DNA of 64,000 bases. Source: Phaeosaccion multiseriatum (lineage: Eukaryota > Ochrophyta, other classes). The stretch covers positions 2,418,001 through 2,482,000 of the forward strand of contig OZ218958.1 in the NCBI GenBank assembly GCA_965112735.1, written 5' to 3'. This document shows positions 15,265-31,520 of the stretch, piece after piece; the first letter of the stretch is position 1, and every line of letters starts with the position of its first letter. The notes beneath the pieces were generated by a model. It worked only from the letters and a program-made list of their open reading frames with translations, had not been told where the DNA came from and searched no databases. A program made the position numbers and the translations under genes.

Positions 15265-17101
15265 CTTCCTCGAGAGCGCTCCCTTCCCCTACCCCGAGCG
15301 ACTCTGTCGTACAGACAGCAGCAAGAAGGGTAAGGAAGAGGGAAAATAGAGGCCACTCCGGTAGCCTCGAGCTACGAAAGCGTCTGCTACAGCAGTCGGG
15401 CACAGATGGCGGTGGGAAAGCCGAGGGATAGTAAGAAAGGCAGCGAATACAGACTGAGATCCTCAGAAGGAGATAGAGAGGAGCACGAGCGGAACGAGGG
15501 GGAGAGGGAGGGGGGGAGGGTGTCGGTATAAAGCGTGCGAAAGGGGAATTTAACGCCCTGTGAGTCGTAGACCTGAAGGGGGGAAAGAAAGAGTTCCAGC
15601 TCGCTTTTTTTACTTTTGTTTTTGTCGTCGGATTATCGTCGTCGCCCTCGCGTCATTGGAGGGAGGCGACAATACAAGAGATACAGACTATCGCAGACGA
15701 AGCGCTATGGCAGTCTCAGAGAAAACATTGTGGAATAGGGGTTGGGGGAGGAGAGTGGCGTTTGTGTGGCGAGAATTGGCAGCTGATAAAGCGAGGGTGC
15801 GTTTTCTTTAGTTTTGACCATCTCAGTCAGGAGGATTGGCGAGGGCGACTCCATCCTCGGAGATAGAGCTGGGGCAGCCATGTTTCTCTTCAATAGGAGT
15901 GTGCGGAGCTTTTGATGTGCCGTCCTTCCTGCGTGCCACAGTCACTTTGACTTTTCCCTCAAAGGGTGAGTACTCGCTCCCCCTTTCCTCTTAATGCTGG
16001 CCTTATCTACCGTTCTCAGGACCCGTCAGGCCATCATGCACTCTGTATGACACGCCTGGCAACTCCCGCACCACCGCTGTCTCCATGGGTCTTTGGTAGC
16101 GGGCCTCTCGCACGTGTTCTGCGTAGCTAAGTCGACGCAAAGGTGAGAGAGCAGGAGGCATGGAGAGGAGGCAAAACAACGACTTCCCTCCTGAGCTATT
16201 GGCGGCACAACAGGAATCGAAGGATCCAATGTGTAGGCTGAGAGATGCCCAAGTTTCAGCTTCCCCGCGAGCTTAAACCCATTTGGACAACAAAGGCCGG
16301 CCTGTCCACTCTCTCATTTGCCTGCTGTAAGCAAGGGCCCCTTTTGTGAGGTCATGAGCAGCCAATCCCACGCCCCGTCAGAGTATCGGTCTTGCTCAAT
16401 TGGTGTCATGGTAACTCCCCTGCCCCCTGTTACCGCGGGACGTGGGTGGTGGGACTATCGGGGGGGCTTCGGCATCTTCTCCGAGGTCACTGCACAAGGC
16501 AAGTAGGGAAGTATGGGGATGGAGAGGAAAGGGCTTGGAATCCTCCCGGCGGAGTCAAGGGCGGCACAAGTTGTATTGTGGAAACTTATGTGTGAGCTGT
16601 CAGAGGTCCAACTTTGAGCTTCAGCGAGCTCAACCAGACATGGGAAGTCACCTTTGTGCCCACCTCCCTCATCCCCCCCCCCTCGGCCGGGGGGCAATCT
16701 CCTGTTTCCTCTTTGGGCTGAAAAGCATGAGAGGGGGGGAGAGCACGGACAACAGGGAGCGGAGGGCTTTCGTATAAGGGTGCTGTTCCTCTTGGCGGCG
16801 CCTCGATACAAGTAGAGCAGAGGGAAATTCTGCCACTTTCACTCCTGCTCCAAGGCGACCACTCAGCGAGTCCACTCCAGCTCGAGAGCTGCTGCTGCTG
16901 CTGCTGCTGCTACTGATGGTGCTGCTGCTGCCCAAGGGGACACTCCCTTATGCGGGTCTTTCTCCGCTGAACACCCACAGGACGGGACGGCTATACTGAC
17001 GAGGACCTCCCATCGTGCCTTGATCGATCAAGGGAGGGACTGGGATAGCGTGGGACGCTTCTGGAGAGAGGTGGGCGGGTGCCTGCTAGACCCTCACTGC
17101 T
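15265..17101. other. 5' region of ankyrin gene 2 and left part of unit 2
   Basis: Includes a TATA-like TATAAAG at 15527-15533, the conserved ankyrin upstream block (about 16000-16420) and a stretch unique to this position (about 16430-16690). From 16696 it matches the region upstream of synthase A. A minus-strand frame at 16669-16935 (Ser run, then AGVDSLSGRLGAGVKVAEF) is also open at 2211-2483 and 30500-30770, but this may be only DNA duplication. Confidence 0.45.
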
Positions 17102-21066
<3,965 letters not shown>

Positions 21067-21102
21067 GGAGGGGGGTGGAGAGGCGGTAGGAGGAGGAGGA
21101 GG

Positions 21103-21136
<34 letters not shown>

Positions 21137-21778
21137 GGATGAGGAGGAGGAGGAGGAGGAGGAGGGGGAGGAGGATGAGGAGGAGGAGGAGGAGCAGCAG
21201 CTGCGTGTCACAACGCCTCTGTACAGAGAGACACACAGGGCAGGTCAGACCAGGTCAGGGGGTTACCACGCCCCTCTGTGGAAGGACAAGCAAGACAGGG
21301 CATGTCAATGTCAAGCCAGGTAAGGTGAGGTGGTGCTGCTGAGTGCCTCCGTTGGTGAGCAAGACTTTACTATTACATACGTTCATGAAATCCCACTCTG
21401 CGATTAGAATGTTCGCAGAGCAATAGAGAGGAAGTGGAAGAAAGGCATGGCAGTTAGACCAAGGCAGAGCACAGACGATTTTCAGTTTCAGTGACCTTAC
21501 CAACAACACCGAACACCATACATAGGGTGGATCTCACAGAAGGGGGTTCGATCGATTCATTTGGACGCACTGTTAATGCTCTACACGGTACGAGGGAGCG
21601 GCTCGGAGGCAGGAGGGAAGACCCTCTCCTTGGACCCAATCCAATCAACAGTACACCTCCTCTCGCGCTTCTTCAGAGGAGCGATGGTAGGCGTTCCACT
21701 ACTTCTCTCTCGCCTCCCACCACAGGCAGAGCAGCCTCACTCGCACGTGCAGCTTCTCAAGTCTTGGGTTGGCGATGC
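21067..21778. other. convergent 3' region, unit 2
   Basis: Equivalent to 6619-7342 with a shorter GAG/GAT run (about 21090-21190). No gene is seen. Confidence 0.5.
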
Positions 21779-23878
21779 TCAGGGGTCAGCCCGGCTCCTC
21801 TTCCGCGATGGCCCTTCTTCCTCCTCTCTCTCGGTCTCGTTCTGCTCCAGCTCGAAGCCGTACTCTCCCATCAGCGTCTTCACCTCCCTCGACATGCCCT
21901 CCAAGCAGAAGAACTCCGCGGCCTGCAGAGCCTGCTTGGCTCGAACGTCGTCGAACAGCTTCACACGCTTCCTCTTCTTGCCGCCCCGGCCAGTGCCTTC
22001 AGCTCCCCCCCCTTCTCCTCGCCTACCGCTGCTGCTGCTGCTGCTGGTGGTGGTGCCCCCCTCTGTACCTCCCTCTCGCGGCCTTCTCGTCAGCAGCTCC
22101 TCCACACTGCCCGTCGTCACGAACTGCACCACAGCCTCAAAGCCCTCCTCCGTGAAGTCCACGCCATCATACTTCAGCTCTACACGCTTCATCTGCTTCT
22201 TGCCCTTCCCTGCCCCCTTCTCCTCCCCATCATCATCTTTATCAACCCCCTTGTAGCCGTGCTTCCTCGGGTCAAGCATATTCGGAAGAATGCCTGCCGC
22301 TGAGGCTTGGCCTGAGGAGGTCTTCACTCTCTCCTTCTCTCTCCCACTGACCCTCGCCGCCAGCCGCTCCATCAGAGGGATGCTCAAGACGTACTGCTTC
22401 TCGCCCTTCTCTCCACTGCGCGTATTCACCAGCCTAACCCGCACTGTGCTGTCAGCCTTCTCATCCTCAGCACCAGCCATCGTGGACAAGCAGTGCTCCG
22501 AAACGGTGTGAAGTCTGTCTGTGGCAGCGTTTCGCCGCTCCCGTTCCTTCCTGAAGAACGAGGTAATGACACCACCGAAGCGTGCCTTCCCTGCCGCTTT
22601 CATCACCTTCTCGTTAACGTCAGCGCCCATCTTCAGCAGGAATCGAGCCACCTTCTCGCGCGCCTCCTTATCTCCTGGTGATGTTGGAAAACTCTTCAAA
22701 GTCTGAGCTATCTTCCCTTCTCCAGGGCGCATGCACGATACCAAAGGACTTTCACCATCATCGGTGAGGGCATCGATCGCCGCTCCGCCCTCCACCAGGA
22801 GGTAGGCCATCTTGATGCTGCCCAGGGCGGCCGCGACATGCAGTGCGGTGATCGAATTCTTGTCCTTGGCATTGACAGAGGCATCGGCGCGTATCAGCTC
22901 GCTCACAACCTTCACGTGGCGTCTAAGGACCGCGAATAAGAGGGAAGTGCTACCACATACATCGACAGCATCAAGGGGGGCACCGCGGCGAATGAGCTCC
23001 TTCACACATCCCAGATGTCCATCCCAAGAGGCCAAGTGGAGCGGCGTGACCAAATCGTTGCGCGCTGCATCGACCTCGAGCCCTCTGCCCACAAGAATGG
23101 GGATGCACTGCTCGTTTCCGGTGTACGCGGCGAAGAGCAGGAGAGTGTGGCCAACTTCGTCCTTCACCTTCACATCTGCGCCCTTCTTGAGCAAGATAGA
23201 CAGAGCCTCGGCCCGCCCTGCTTTCGAGCCCTGCTCGTCACTCCCTCTGCAGCAACTCTGGGCAGCCGTGTCCCCATCCTGATCCTTCTCGAATACATTG
23301 GCCCCTGCCTTCAGCAACATCTTCACACTCGAAGGGCTCCCAAACTGAGCCGCACTGTGCAAGGCATAGCTCCCCTCCCATTTGGCTCCATGCTTAAGCA
23401 AGTACCACACTATCATGGGGTGGCCGGCGGAGGCAGCAAGGCCTAGAGGGGTCGCTCCATCATCACACTTGATGTTGACATCCGCACCCGCCTCCACTAG
23501 CCCCTTCACCAAGTCAAAGTGCCCCCTCCATGCAGCTTGGTGCAGAGCCGTCTCGCCGGGCTCATCTTCATCATCCTCACTGCTGAGTTTGGCGTCCAGG
23601 TTCAGTCCGCACTCCCCCAGCAGCTTCACCCCCTCCAGCATCCTCGAACCCTTCACCTCCGAACAGAGTGTCTCCTTGCTCTTCTCAGTACCGGCGAGGT
23701 AGTGCAGCGGACCATACCCCTTCTGCTTCAGCTCCTCGACATCGACGGTGCAGAGAACGGCCTTGAGCAAGAGCAGGAGGTCCTCCTTGCTGCTTCCCCA
23801 GCCTGAAGCCTCCAGCTCAGCTCTCTTGTCATACCACTCCTGCACCTTCCCGGCAATCCTCTCTCGCTCTGCACTCAT
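21779..23878 (-). CDS. ankyrin-repeat protein 3 with BTB-like C-terminus
   Basis: 699 residues from MSAERER (open upstream to 23974 as in copy 1). Outside the ankyrin repeats it is almost identical to copy 1, including the linker GADVNEKVMKAAGKARFGG. Inside them it differs at the exposed positions: repeat 1 Q/W, repeat 2 D-G-A with G before LAA, repeat 3 S/QF, repeat 5 LF/YT, repeat 6 L/WD, repeat 7 L/LR. The contrast with copy 1, which sits at the equivalent place in unit 1, is the clearest case of variation confined to the binding face. Confidence 0.88.
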   Translation of the reverse strand: MSAERERIAGKVQEWYDKRAELEASGWGSSKEDLLLLLKAVLCTVDVEELKQKGYGPLHYLAGTEKSKETLCSEVKGSRMLEGVKLLGECGLNLDAKLSSEDDEDEPGETALHQAAWRGHFDLVKGLVEAGADVNIKCDDGATPLGLAASAGHPMIVWYLLKHGAKWEGSYALHSAAQFGSPSSVKMLLKAGANVFEKDQDGDTAAQSCCRGSDEQGSKAGRAEALSILLKKGADVKVKDEVGHTLLLFAAYTGNEQCIPILVGRGLEVDAARNDLVTPLHLASWDGHLGCVKELIRRGAPLDAVDVCGSTSLLFAVLRRHVKVVSELIRADASVNAKDKNSITALHVAAALGSIKMAYLLVEGGAAIDALTDDGESPLVSCMRPGEGKIAQTLKSFPTSPGDKEAREKVARFLLKMGADVNEKVMKAAGKARFGGVITSFFRKERERRNAATDRLHTVSEHCLSTMAGAEDEKADSTVRVRLVNTRSGEKGEKQYVLSIPLMERLAARVSGREKERVKTSSGQASAAGILPNMLDPRKHGYKGVDKDDDGEEKGAGKGKKQMKRVELKYDGVDFTEEGFEAVVQFVTTGSVEELLTRRPREGGTEGGTTTSSSSSSGRRGEGGGAEGTGRGGKKRKRVKLFDDVRAKQALQAAEFFCLEGMSREVKTLMGEYGFELEQNETEREEEEGPSRKRSRADP

Positions 23879-25095
23879 CTTCCTCGAGAGCACACTCGCT
23901 CTTCCCCTACCCCGAGCGACTCTGTCGTACAGACAGCAGCAAGAAGGGTAAGGAAGAGGGAAACTAGACGCCACTCCGGTAGCCTCGAGCTACGAAAGCG
24001 TCTGCTTCAGCAGTCGGGCACAGATGGCGGTGGGAAAGCCGAGCGATAGGAAGAAAGGCAGCGAATACAGACTGAGATCCTCAGAAGGAGATAGAGAGGA
24101 GCACGAGCGGAACGAGGGGGAGAGGGAGGGGGAGAGGGAGGGGGGGAGGTGTCGGTATAATGCGTGCGAAAGGGGAATTTAACGCCCTGTGAGTCGTAGA
24201 CCTGAAGGGGGGAAAGAAAGAGTTCCAGCTCGCTTTTTTTACTTTTGTTTGTCGTCTTCGGATTATCGTCGTCGCCTTCGCGCCTCATTGGAGGGAGGAG
24301 ACGAATACAAGAGATACAGGCTATCGCAGACGAAGCGCTTTGGCAGTCTCAGCGAACACATTGTGGAATAGGGGTTGGGCTGCTGAGAGTGTGCTTGCGG
24401 CATTCCTGTGGCGAGAATTGGCGGCTGATAAAGCGAGGGTGCGTTTTCTTCAATTTTGACCATCTCAGTCAGGAGGATGGGCGAGCGCGACTCCATCGTC
24501 GGACATAGAGCTGGGGCAGCCATGTGTCTCCTCCGTAGGATTGTGCGGAGCTTTTGATGTGCCGTCCTTGCTCTGTCACGCCACAGTGACTTTGACTTTT
24601 CCCTCGAAGGGTGAGTACTCCGGCTTTGCTGATGTAGCAACGTGTAGATGCTGATGCTGGCCTTGTCTACCGTTCTCAGGGCCCGTCAGGTCATCATGCA
24701 CTCCGTATGACACGTCTGGCAACTCCCGCACCACCGCTGTCTCCATGGGGCTTTGGTAGCGGGCCTTTCGCACGTGTTCGGCGTAGAGCAAAGTCGACGC
24801 AAAGGTGAGAGAGCAGGAGCGAGGCATGGAGAGGAGGCCAAACGGAGGGCTTCCCTCCTGAGCTATTGGCGGCACAGCAGGAATCGAAGGATCAAAGGTG
24901 TAGGCTGACAGATGCCCAAGTTTCAGCTTCCGCGAGCGTAAACCCATTTGGACAACAATGGCGGGCCTGTCCACTCTCTCATTTCCCCCCGTCAGAGTAT
25001 CGGTCTTGCTCAATTGGCGTCATGGTAACCACCCTGTCCCTCAACCTCTACTCTAACTCTCGTCCACCTCTCCTCCGCGCCACTTTGGATCACAG
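23879..25095. other. 5' region of ankyrin gene 3 up to truncated synthase B'
   Basis: Nearly identical to 9440-10656, including the TATA-like GGTATAAT (24154-24161). No gene is seen. Confidence 0.45.
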
Positions 25096-26645
25096 GCGTG
25101 AAGCGAGCCAACGCCATGCTTCAGAGCATCCAAGGAGGCAAGGAGAGGGGAGGCGAGGAGGAGGGGGGGGGCGAGGGCCATCGCTGGGGATCATTCATGT
25201 ACGGCAAGATCAAGACCGCTCACGAGGAAGATGTGTGCCGCCTTATGGAGGCGAGAGCAAGGGTAAGGACCCTGCGCCTGAGCAGCGGGGAGGAGGTACC
25301 TGTCATGGCTGTGGAGCTAGGTAAGAGAGGGGAGGGGGGGGGGAAGGAGGGGTGGGCGACACTGCCTACTCTGCTAACATGGTCGGGCCTGCCTGTGCCA
25401 TGGGTCCATACCCCGTACATACAAACCGCTCCTACCACGCCTTCGTTGTCTGTGCCTTCCGTCTGGTGCCATATTAGCGATTCTTTTCGAGAGAGCCCTC
25501 CTTCCCTTTTCTGCCCTTCATTACGTGACAAAAGGCCCCCACTCTCTTCTCTCTTCTCCCTCCCTCCCTCCCTCCCTCCCTCCCTCCCTCCCTCCCTCCC
25601 TCCCTCCCTCCCTCCCTTCTCTCCTTGACTCCCTTCCTGGCGGTGGTGACCCATGTTCCTTCAACATGATTCATTGCCCCAACCCCAAACCCAAACTCAA
25701 CCCCCTTCTCCGTCCACTGCCATCCGCCGTCTTCAATCCCTCCCCCCCTCCCACCCACCATCGGCTGCCATCCCCCTCCCTCTGCCGCCTCCAAAAGTGG
25801 GAGACTGGTTTCTGCGGCGGCAGGTGCGTGCGTTTCCCCCCATCCTCCTCCATCCTCCCCTCCCTCCATATCGTATATCCACATACCCAATCCATCCACT
25901 GCCATCCAATGCATCTCATCCATCCACTGCCATCCAATCACTATGCTCCTCACTTCCCAGGTGCGCATCCTTGTGTCGACCCTTGTACGTGAGTGCATGC
26001 TCGCGGCTCATCACGAGACGACCGAAAGGGACGGGCTGAGCAAGGTGCCCCATGTGCTGAACGAAGGGCTCAAGAAGGCGCCGCTAGAGGTACCCGTGCC
26101 TCCCATGAGGCTGGACAGCGACGGGAAGAGAACGTGAGTATTTGAACAGAGTAGTGAGGTCTTTGGCAGAGCAGTAGTGAAGAGGTCACGCCCTTTAAGT
26201 GCCATCGATGCCTACCTAAAAGTAACGACCTGTCCGCCCCTCCTGGGGTGGCTTAGAAGAAGGGAGGGAGGTCGAGTAGTATAGTGAGAAGCAGGAAGGA
26301 AGAGCAGCCAAGCGCATCATCGATCCTACGCCAAACAAGAACGAGACGGGGGCATGTATGACGACATGAGACAGCAAGGGGGGGGGCTTGTGTGCTCTCT
26401 CGAGGGTTTCTCGTCCTCTCCCTCCCCTCTCACGGCTTTCCCGTCCACTGCCACCCCTCTCCCTCAGGGTACCCTCCCCGTACATGCCGGGCTCGGAAAC
26501 CGCTCTCCTGGACCTCCTTGGGGTGCCTCGAGATTGGATAGCGGCTCCTGCGCCATCCCTCGGCCTGGGCATGATGGGGGCCGGATACTCGGAGTGGGGA
26601 TCGGAGCTCAGTCCGTGGGGGCGTGAGGACGAGGGAGGAGGATGA
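25096..26645 (+). pseudogene. truncated synthase B' (exons 5-8 only)
   Basis: Starts at the same breakpoint as A' and lacks the catalytic exons. Unlike A' its exons stay open to the normal stop at 26645. Substitutions include Lys to Glu in exon 5 and Arg to Trp in the conserved GDRFLRRQ element of exon 6. It is classed as a pseudogene because a TruA protein without its N-terminal catalytic half cannot act, but a transcript or short protein is not excluded. Confidence 0.78.
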
Positions 26646-26675
26646 GGAGGGGGGTGGAGAGGCGGTAGGAGGAGG

Positions 26676-26742
<67 letters not shown>

Positions 26743-27378
26743 GGAGGAGGAGGAGGAGGAGGAGGAGGAGGAGGAGGAGGAGGGGGAGGAGGATGAGGAG
26801 GAGGAGGAGGAGCAGCAGCTGCGTGTCACAACGCCCCTGTACCGACGAGAGACACACAGGGCAGGTCAGACCAGGTCAGGGGGTTACCACGCCCCTCTGT
26901 GGAAGGACAAGCAAGACAGGGCATGTCAAGGTCAAGCCAGGTAAGGTGAGGTGGTGCTGCTGAGTGCCTCCGTCGGTGAGCAAGACTTTACTATAACATA
27001 CGTTTATGAAATCCCACTCTGCGATGAGACACTTCGCAGAGTACAGAGAGGGATTGGAAGAAAGGCATGGCAGTTGGACCAAGGGAGAGCACAGACGGTT
27101 TTCAGTGTCAGTGACCTTATCAACAATACCGAACACCATACATAGGGCTCGATCGATCCATTTGGACGCACTTAATGCGCTACACGGTACGAGGGAGCGG
27201 CTCGGAGGCAGGAGGGAAGACCCCCCTCCTTGGACGCAATCCAATCAACGGTACACCTCCTCTCGCGCTTCTTCAGAGGAGCGATGGAAGGCGTTCCACT
27301 ACTTCTCTCTCGCCTCCCACCACAGGCAGGGCAGGCTCCTTCGCACGTGCAGCTTCTCAAGCCTTGGGTTGGCGATGC
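26646..27378. other. convergent 3' region with GAT/GAG repeats
   Basis: GAT run (about 26680-26740) then GAG run (to about 26815), followed by the conserved non-coding block before the stop of ankyrin gene 4. A short segment present in unit 1 (about 7082-7115) is deleted here. Confidence 0.45.
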
Positions 27379-29457
27379 TCAGGGGTCAGCCCGGCTCCTC
27401 TTCCGCGATGGCCCTTCTTCTTGCTCCTTCTCAGTCTCGTTCTGCTCCAGCTCGAAGCCGTACTCTCCCATCAGCGTCTTCACCTCCCTCGACATGCCCT
27501 CCAAGCAGAAGAACTCCGCGGCCTGCAGAGCCTGCTTCGCTCGAACGTCGTCGAACAGCTTCACACGCTTCCTCTTCTTGCCGCCCCGATCAGTGCCTTC
27601 AGCCCCACCCCCTCCTCCTCCTCGTCTGCCGCTGCTGCTGCTGCTGCTCGCGCCCCCCTCTGTACCTCCCTCTCGCGGCCTTCTCGTCAGCAGCTCCTCC
27701 ACACTGCCCGTCGTCACGAACTGCACCACAGCCTCAAAGCCCTCCTCGGTAAAGTCCACGCCATCATACTTCAGCTCTACACGCTTCATCTCCTTCTTGC
27801 CTTTCCCTGCCCCCTTCTTCTCCCCATCATCATCTTCATCATCCCCCTTGTAGCCGTGCTTCCTCGGGTTAAGCATATTCGGAAGAATGCCTGCCGCTGA
27901 GGCTTGGCCTTTAAAGGACTGCGCTCTCTCGTCCTCTCCCCCACTGATCCTCGCCGCCAGCCGCTCCATCAGAGGGATGCTCAAGACGTACTGCTTCTCG
28001 CCCTTCTCTCCACTGCGCGTATTCACCAGCCTAACCCGCACTGTGCTGTCAGCCTTCTCATCCTCAGCACCAGCCATCATGGACGAGTTGTGCTCCGAAA
28101 CGGTGTGAAGTCTGTCTGTGGCAGCGTTGCGCCGCTCCCGTTCCTTCCTGAAGAAAGAGGTAATGACACCACCGAAGCGTGCCTTCCCTGCCGCTTTCAT
28201 CACCTTCTCGTTAACGTCAGCGCCCATCTTCAGCAGGAATCGAGCCACCTTCTCGCGCGCCTCCTTATCTCCTGGTGATGTTCGGAAAGTCCTCAGCGTC
28301 TGAGCTATCTTCCCTTCTCCAGGGCGCATGCACGATACCAAAGGACTTCTACCATCATCGGTGAGGGCATCGACCGCCGCTCCACCCTCCACCATTAGGT
28401 AGGCCATCTTGATGCTGCCCAGGGCGGCCGCGAGATGCAGTGCGGTGATTGAATCCTTGTCCTTGACATGAACAGAGGCATCGGCGCATATCAGCTCCCT
28501 CACAACCTTCACGTGGCCATTGAGGACCGCAAACCAGAGGCAAGTGCTACCATATACATCGACAGCATCAAGGGGGGCACCGCGGCGAATGAGCTCCTTC
28601 ACAAATCCCACTTGTCCAGAAAAAGAGGCTGCGTGGAGCGGCGTGCACAAATCGTTATTCCTTGCATCGACCTGCAGCCCTCTGCCCACAAGAATGGGGA
28701 TGCACTGCTCGTTTCCGAAGTACGCGGCGAGGTGCAGGAGAGTGTGGCCATCTTCGTCCTTCACCTTCACATCTGCGCCCTTCTTGAGCAAGATAGACAG
28801 AGCCTCGGCCCGCCCTGCGTTTGAGCCCTGATCGTCATTCCCTCTGCAGCAATTCTGGGCAGCCGTGTCCCCATCCGGTTCCCTCTCGAAAACATTGGCC
28901 CCTGCCTTCAGCAACATCTTCACACTCGAAGGGCTCCCAAACCGAGCCGCATCGTGCAAGGCGTAGGTCCCTTCCCATTTGGCTCCATGCTTAAGCAAGT
29001 ACCACACTATCATGGGGTGGCCGGCGTGAGCTGCAAGGCTCAGAGGTGTCCGTCCAGCATCACACTTGATGTTGACATCCGCACCCGCCTCCACTAACCC
29101 CTTCACCAAGTCAAAGTGCCCCCTGCGTGCAGCTCGGTGCAGAGCCGTCCTGGAACCCCCATCTCGCCTGGTGTCAACGCATAGTCCGCACTCCTCCAGC
29201 AGCTTCACCCCCTCCAGCATTCTCGGTCCCTTCACCTCCGAGCAGCGTGTCTCCTTGCTCTTCTCAGCATCCGCGAGGTAGTGCAGCGGACCATACCCCT
29301 TCTGCTTCAGCTCCTCGACATCGACGGTGCAGAGAACGGCCTTGAGCAAGAGCAGGAGGTCCTCCTTGCTGCTTCCCCAGCCTGAAGCCTCCAGCTCAGC
29401 TCTCTTGTCATACCACTCCTGCACCTTCCCGGCAATCCTCTCTCGCTCTGCACTCAT
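27379..29457 (-). CDS. ankyrin-repeat protein 4 with BTB-like C-terminus
   Basis: 692 residues from MSAERER. Before repeat 1 it carries the shorter segment CVDTRRDGGS shared with copy 6 and nearly with copy 5, instead of the longer LDAKLSS segment of copies 1-3. The linker after the ankyrins is the copy 1/3 version, so the gene is a mosaic. Exposed residues: repeat 1 R/R, repeat 2 S/HA, repeat 3 D/RF, repeat 5 HL/YF, repeat 6 A/FS with GQVGF replacing GHLGC, repeat 7 W/LN. Confidence 0.88.
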   Translation of the reverse strand: MSAERERIAGKVQEWYDKRAELEASGWGSSKEDLLLLLKAVLCTVDVEELKQKGYGPLHYLADAEKSKETRCSEVKGPRMLEGVKLLEECGLCVDTRRDGGSRTALHRAARRGHFDLVKGLVEAGADVNIKCDAGRTPLSLAAHAGHPMIVWYLLKHGAKWEGTYALHDAARFGSPSSVKMLLKAGANVFEREPDGDTAAQNCCRGNDDQGSNAGRAEALSILLKKGADVKVKDEDGHTLLHLAAYFGNEQCIPILVGRGLQVDARNNDLCTPLHAASFSGQVGFVKELIRRGAPLDAVDVYGSTCLWFAVLNGHVKVVRELICADASVHVKDKDSITALHLAAALGSIKMAYLMVEGGAAVDALTDDGRSPLVSCMRPGEGKIAQTLRTFRTSPGDKEAREKVARFLLKMGADVNEKVMKAAGKARFGGVITSFFRKERERRNAATDRLHTVSEHNSSMMAGAEDEKADSTVRVRLVNTRSGEKGEKQYVLSIPLMERLAARISGGEDERAQSFKGQASAAGILPNMLNPRKHGYKGDDEDDDGEKKGAGKGKKEMKRVELKYDGVDFTEEGFEAVVQFVTTGSVEELLTRRPREGGTEGGASSSSSSGRRGGGGGGAEGTDRGGKKRKRVKLFDDVRAKQALQAAEFFCLEGMSREVKTLMGEYGFELEQNETEKEQEEGPSRKRSRADP

Positions 29458-30999
29458 CTTCCTCGAGAGCACACTCGCTCTTCCCCTACCCCGAGCGACT
29501 CTGTCGTACAGACAAGAGAAAGAAGGGTAAGGAAGAGGGAAAATAGAGGCCACTCCGGTAGCCTCGAGCTACGAAAGCGTCTGCCACGCAGTCGGGCACA
29601 GATGGCGGTGGGAAAGCCGAGCGATAGGAAGAAAGGCAGCGAATACAGACTGAGAGCCTCAGAAGGAGATAGAGAGGAGCACGAGCGGAACGAGGGGGAG
29701 AGGGAGGGGGGAAGGGTGTCGGTATAAAGAGAGTGAAAGGGGAATTTAACGCCCTGTGAGTCGTAGAGGCCTTGAAGTGGGGCACAGCTCCCTTTTTTTA
29801 CTTTTGTTTGTCGTCGGATTATCGTCGTCGCCTTCACGTCATTGGAGGCAGGAGACGAATACAAGAGATACAGACTATCGCAGACGAAGCGCTATGGCAG
29901 TCTCAGAGAACACATTGTGGAATAAGGGTTGGGCTGCGAGAGTGTGCTCGCGGCGTTTGTGTGGCGAGAATTGGCAGCTGATTAAGGGAGGGTGCGTTTT
30001 CTTCAATTTTGATCATCTCAGTCAGGAGGATGAGCGAGCGCGACTCCATCGTCGGGAATAGGGCTGGGGCAGCCATGTGTCTCTTCCGTAGGATTGTGCG
30101 GAGCGTTTGATGTGCCGCCCTTGCTGTGTCACGCCACAGTCACTTTGACTTTTCCCTCAAAGGGTGAGTACTACTCCGGCTTTGCTGATGTAGCAACATG
30201 TAGATGCTGATGCTGGCCTTATCTACCGTTCTCAGGACCCGTCAGACCATCATGCACTCTGTATGACACGCCTGGCAACTCCCGCACCACCGCTGTCTCC
30301 ATGGGTCTTTGGTAGCGGGCCTCTCGCACGTGTTCTGCGTGGCTAAGTCGACGCAAAGGTGAGAGAGCAGGAGGCATGGAGAGGAGGCAAAACAACGACT
30401 TCCCTCCTGAGCTATTGGCGGCACAACAGGAATCGAAGGATCCAATGTGTAGGCTGACAGATGCCCAAGTTTCAGCTTCCCCGCGACATGGGAAATCACC
30501 TTTCTGCCCACCTCCCCCATCCCCCCCCACGGCGGCCGGGGGGGCAATCTCCTCTTTCCTCTTTGGGCTGCAAAGCATGAGAGGGGGGAAGAGCACGGAC
30601 AATAGGGAGCAGAGAGCTTTCGTATAAGGGTGCTGTTCCTCATGGCGGCGCCTCGATACAAGTAGAGCAGAGGGAAACTCTGCAACTTTCACTCCTGCTC
30701 CAAGGCGACCACTCAGCGAGTCCACTCCGGCTCCAGAGCTGCTGCTGGTGCTGCTGCTGCTGCTGCCCAAGGGAACAATCCCTTATGCGGGTCTTTCTCC
30801 GCTGAACACCCACAGGACGGGACGGCTATACTGACGAGGACCTCCCACCGCGCCTTGATCGATCGGGGCAGAGCGACTGGTGGGATGGCGTGCGACGCTT
30901 CTGGAAAGAGGTGGGTGGGCGCTTACCAGACCCTCACTGCTGTGCATCATCCTTACGATATCATCCCTATTGTGGTCACGCCACTTCTTCCCCCCTCCA
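29458..30999. other. 5' region of ankyrin gene 4 and left part of unit 3
   Basis: Holds a TATA-like TATAAAG at 29723-29729, the conserved upstream block (about 30200-30480) and, from 30546, the copy of the region that precedes the synthase genes. No gene is supported. Confidence 0.45.
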
Positions 31000-31469
31000 G
31001 CTTGTCGCTGGGGATCTGTTGCCCCCTCCATGGCTCACCAACGCCTCCTTCGACCTGAGCACCACCTCTCCCGCCCTGTGCACTACAATACCGAGCGTTG
31101 ACAGAATCAGCGGCGCAAGACTTGGTTTGTAACACTCGCCTACTTTGGCCCGAACTTCGTGGTAAGATGGACGAGCGGACGGCATCTCCAGGGGGGGTTC
31201 GTGTATCAGTAGTGGTGGGTGTGTATATGTGTATGTGTGTGTGTTGTGTGTGTGATGTTGATCGCGAGGAGTCTCCTCCTCCTCCTCCTCCTCCTCCTCC
31301 TGGTGCAGGGCTGGGACTGGAACAAAGACGGTCGGTCTGTGACTGGCGATGTGCAAAAGGGCCTCAGGAAGATCATCCCAAAGATGAGGGTTGAGGTTGC
31401 GGGACGGACAGATGCAAGGGTGAGCGCCTACGGCCAGGTGCGCTCGTGTGTGTGTGTGTGTGTATGTGT

Positions 31470-31520
<51 letters not shown>
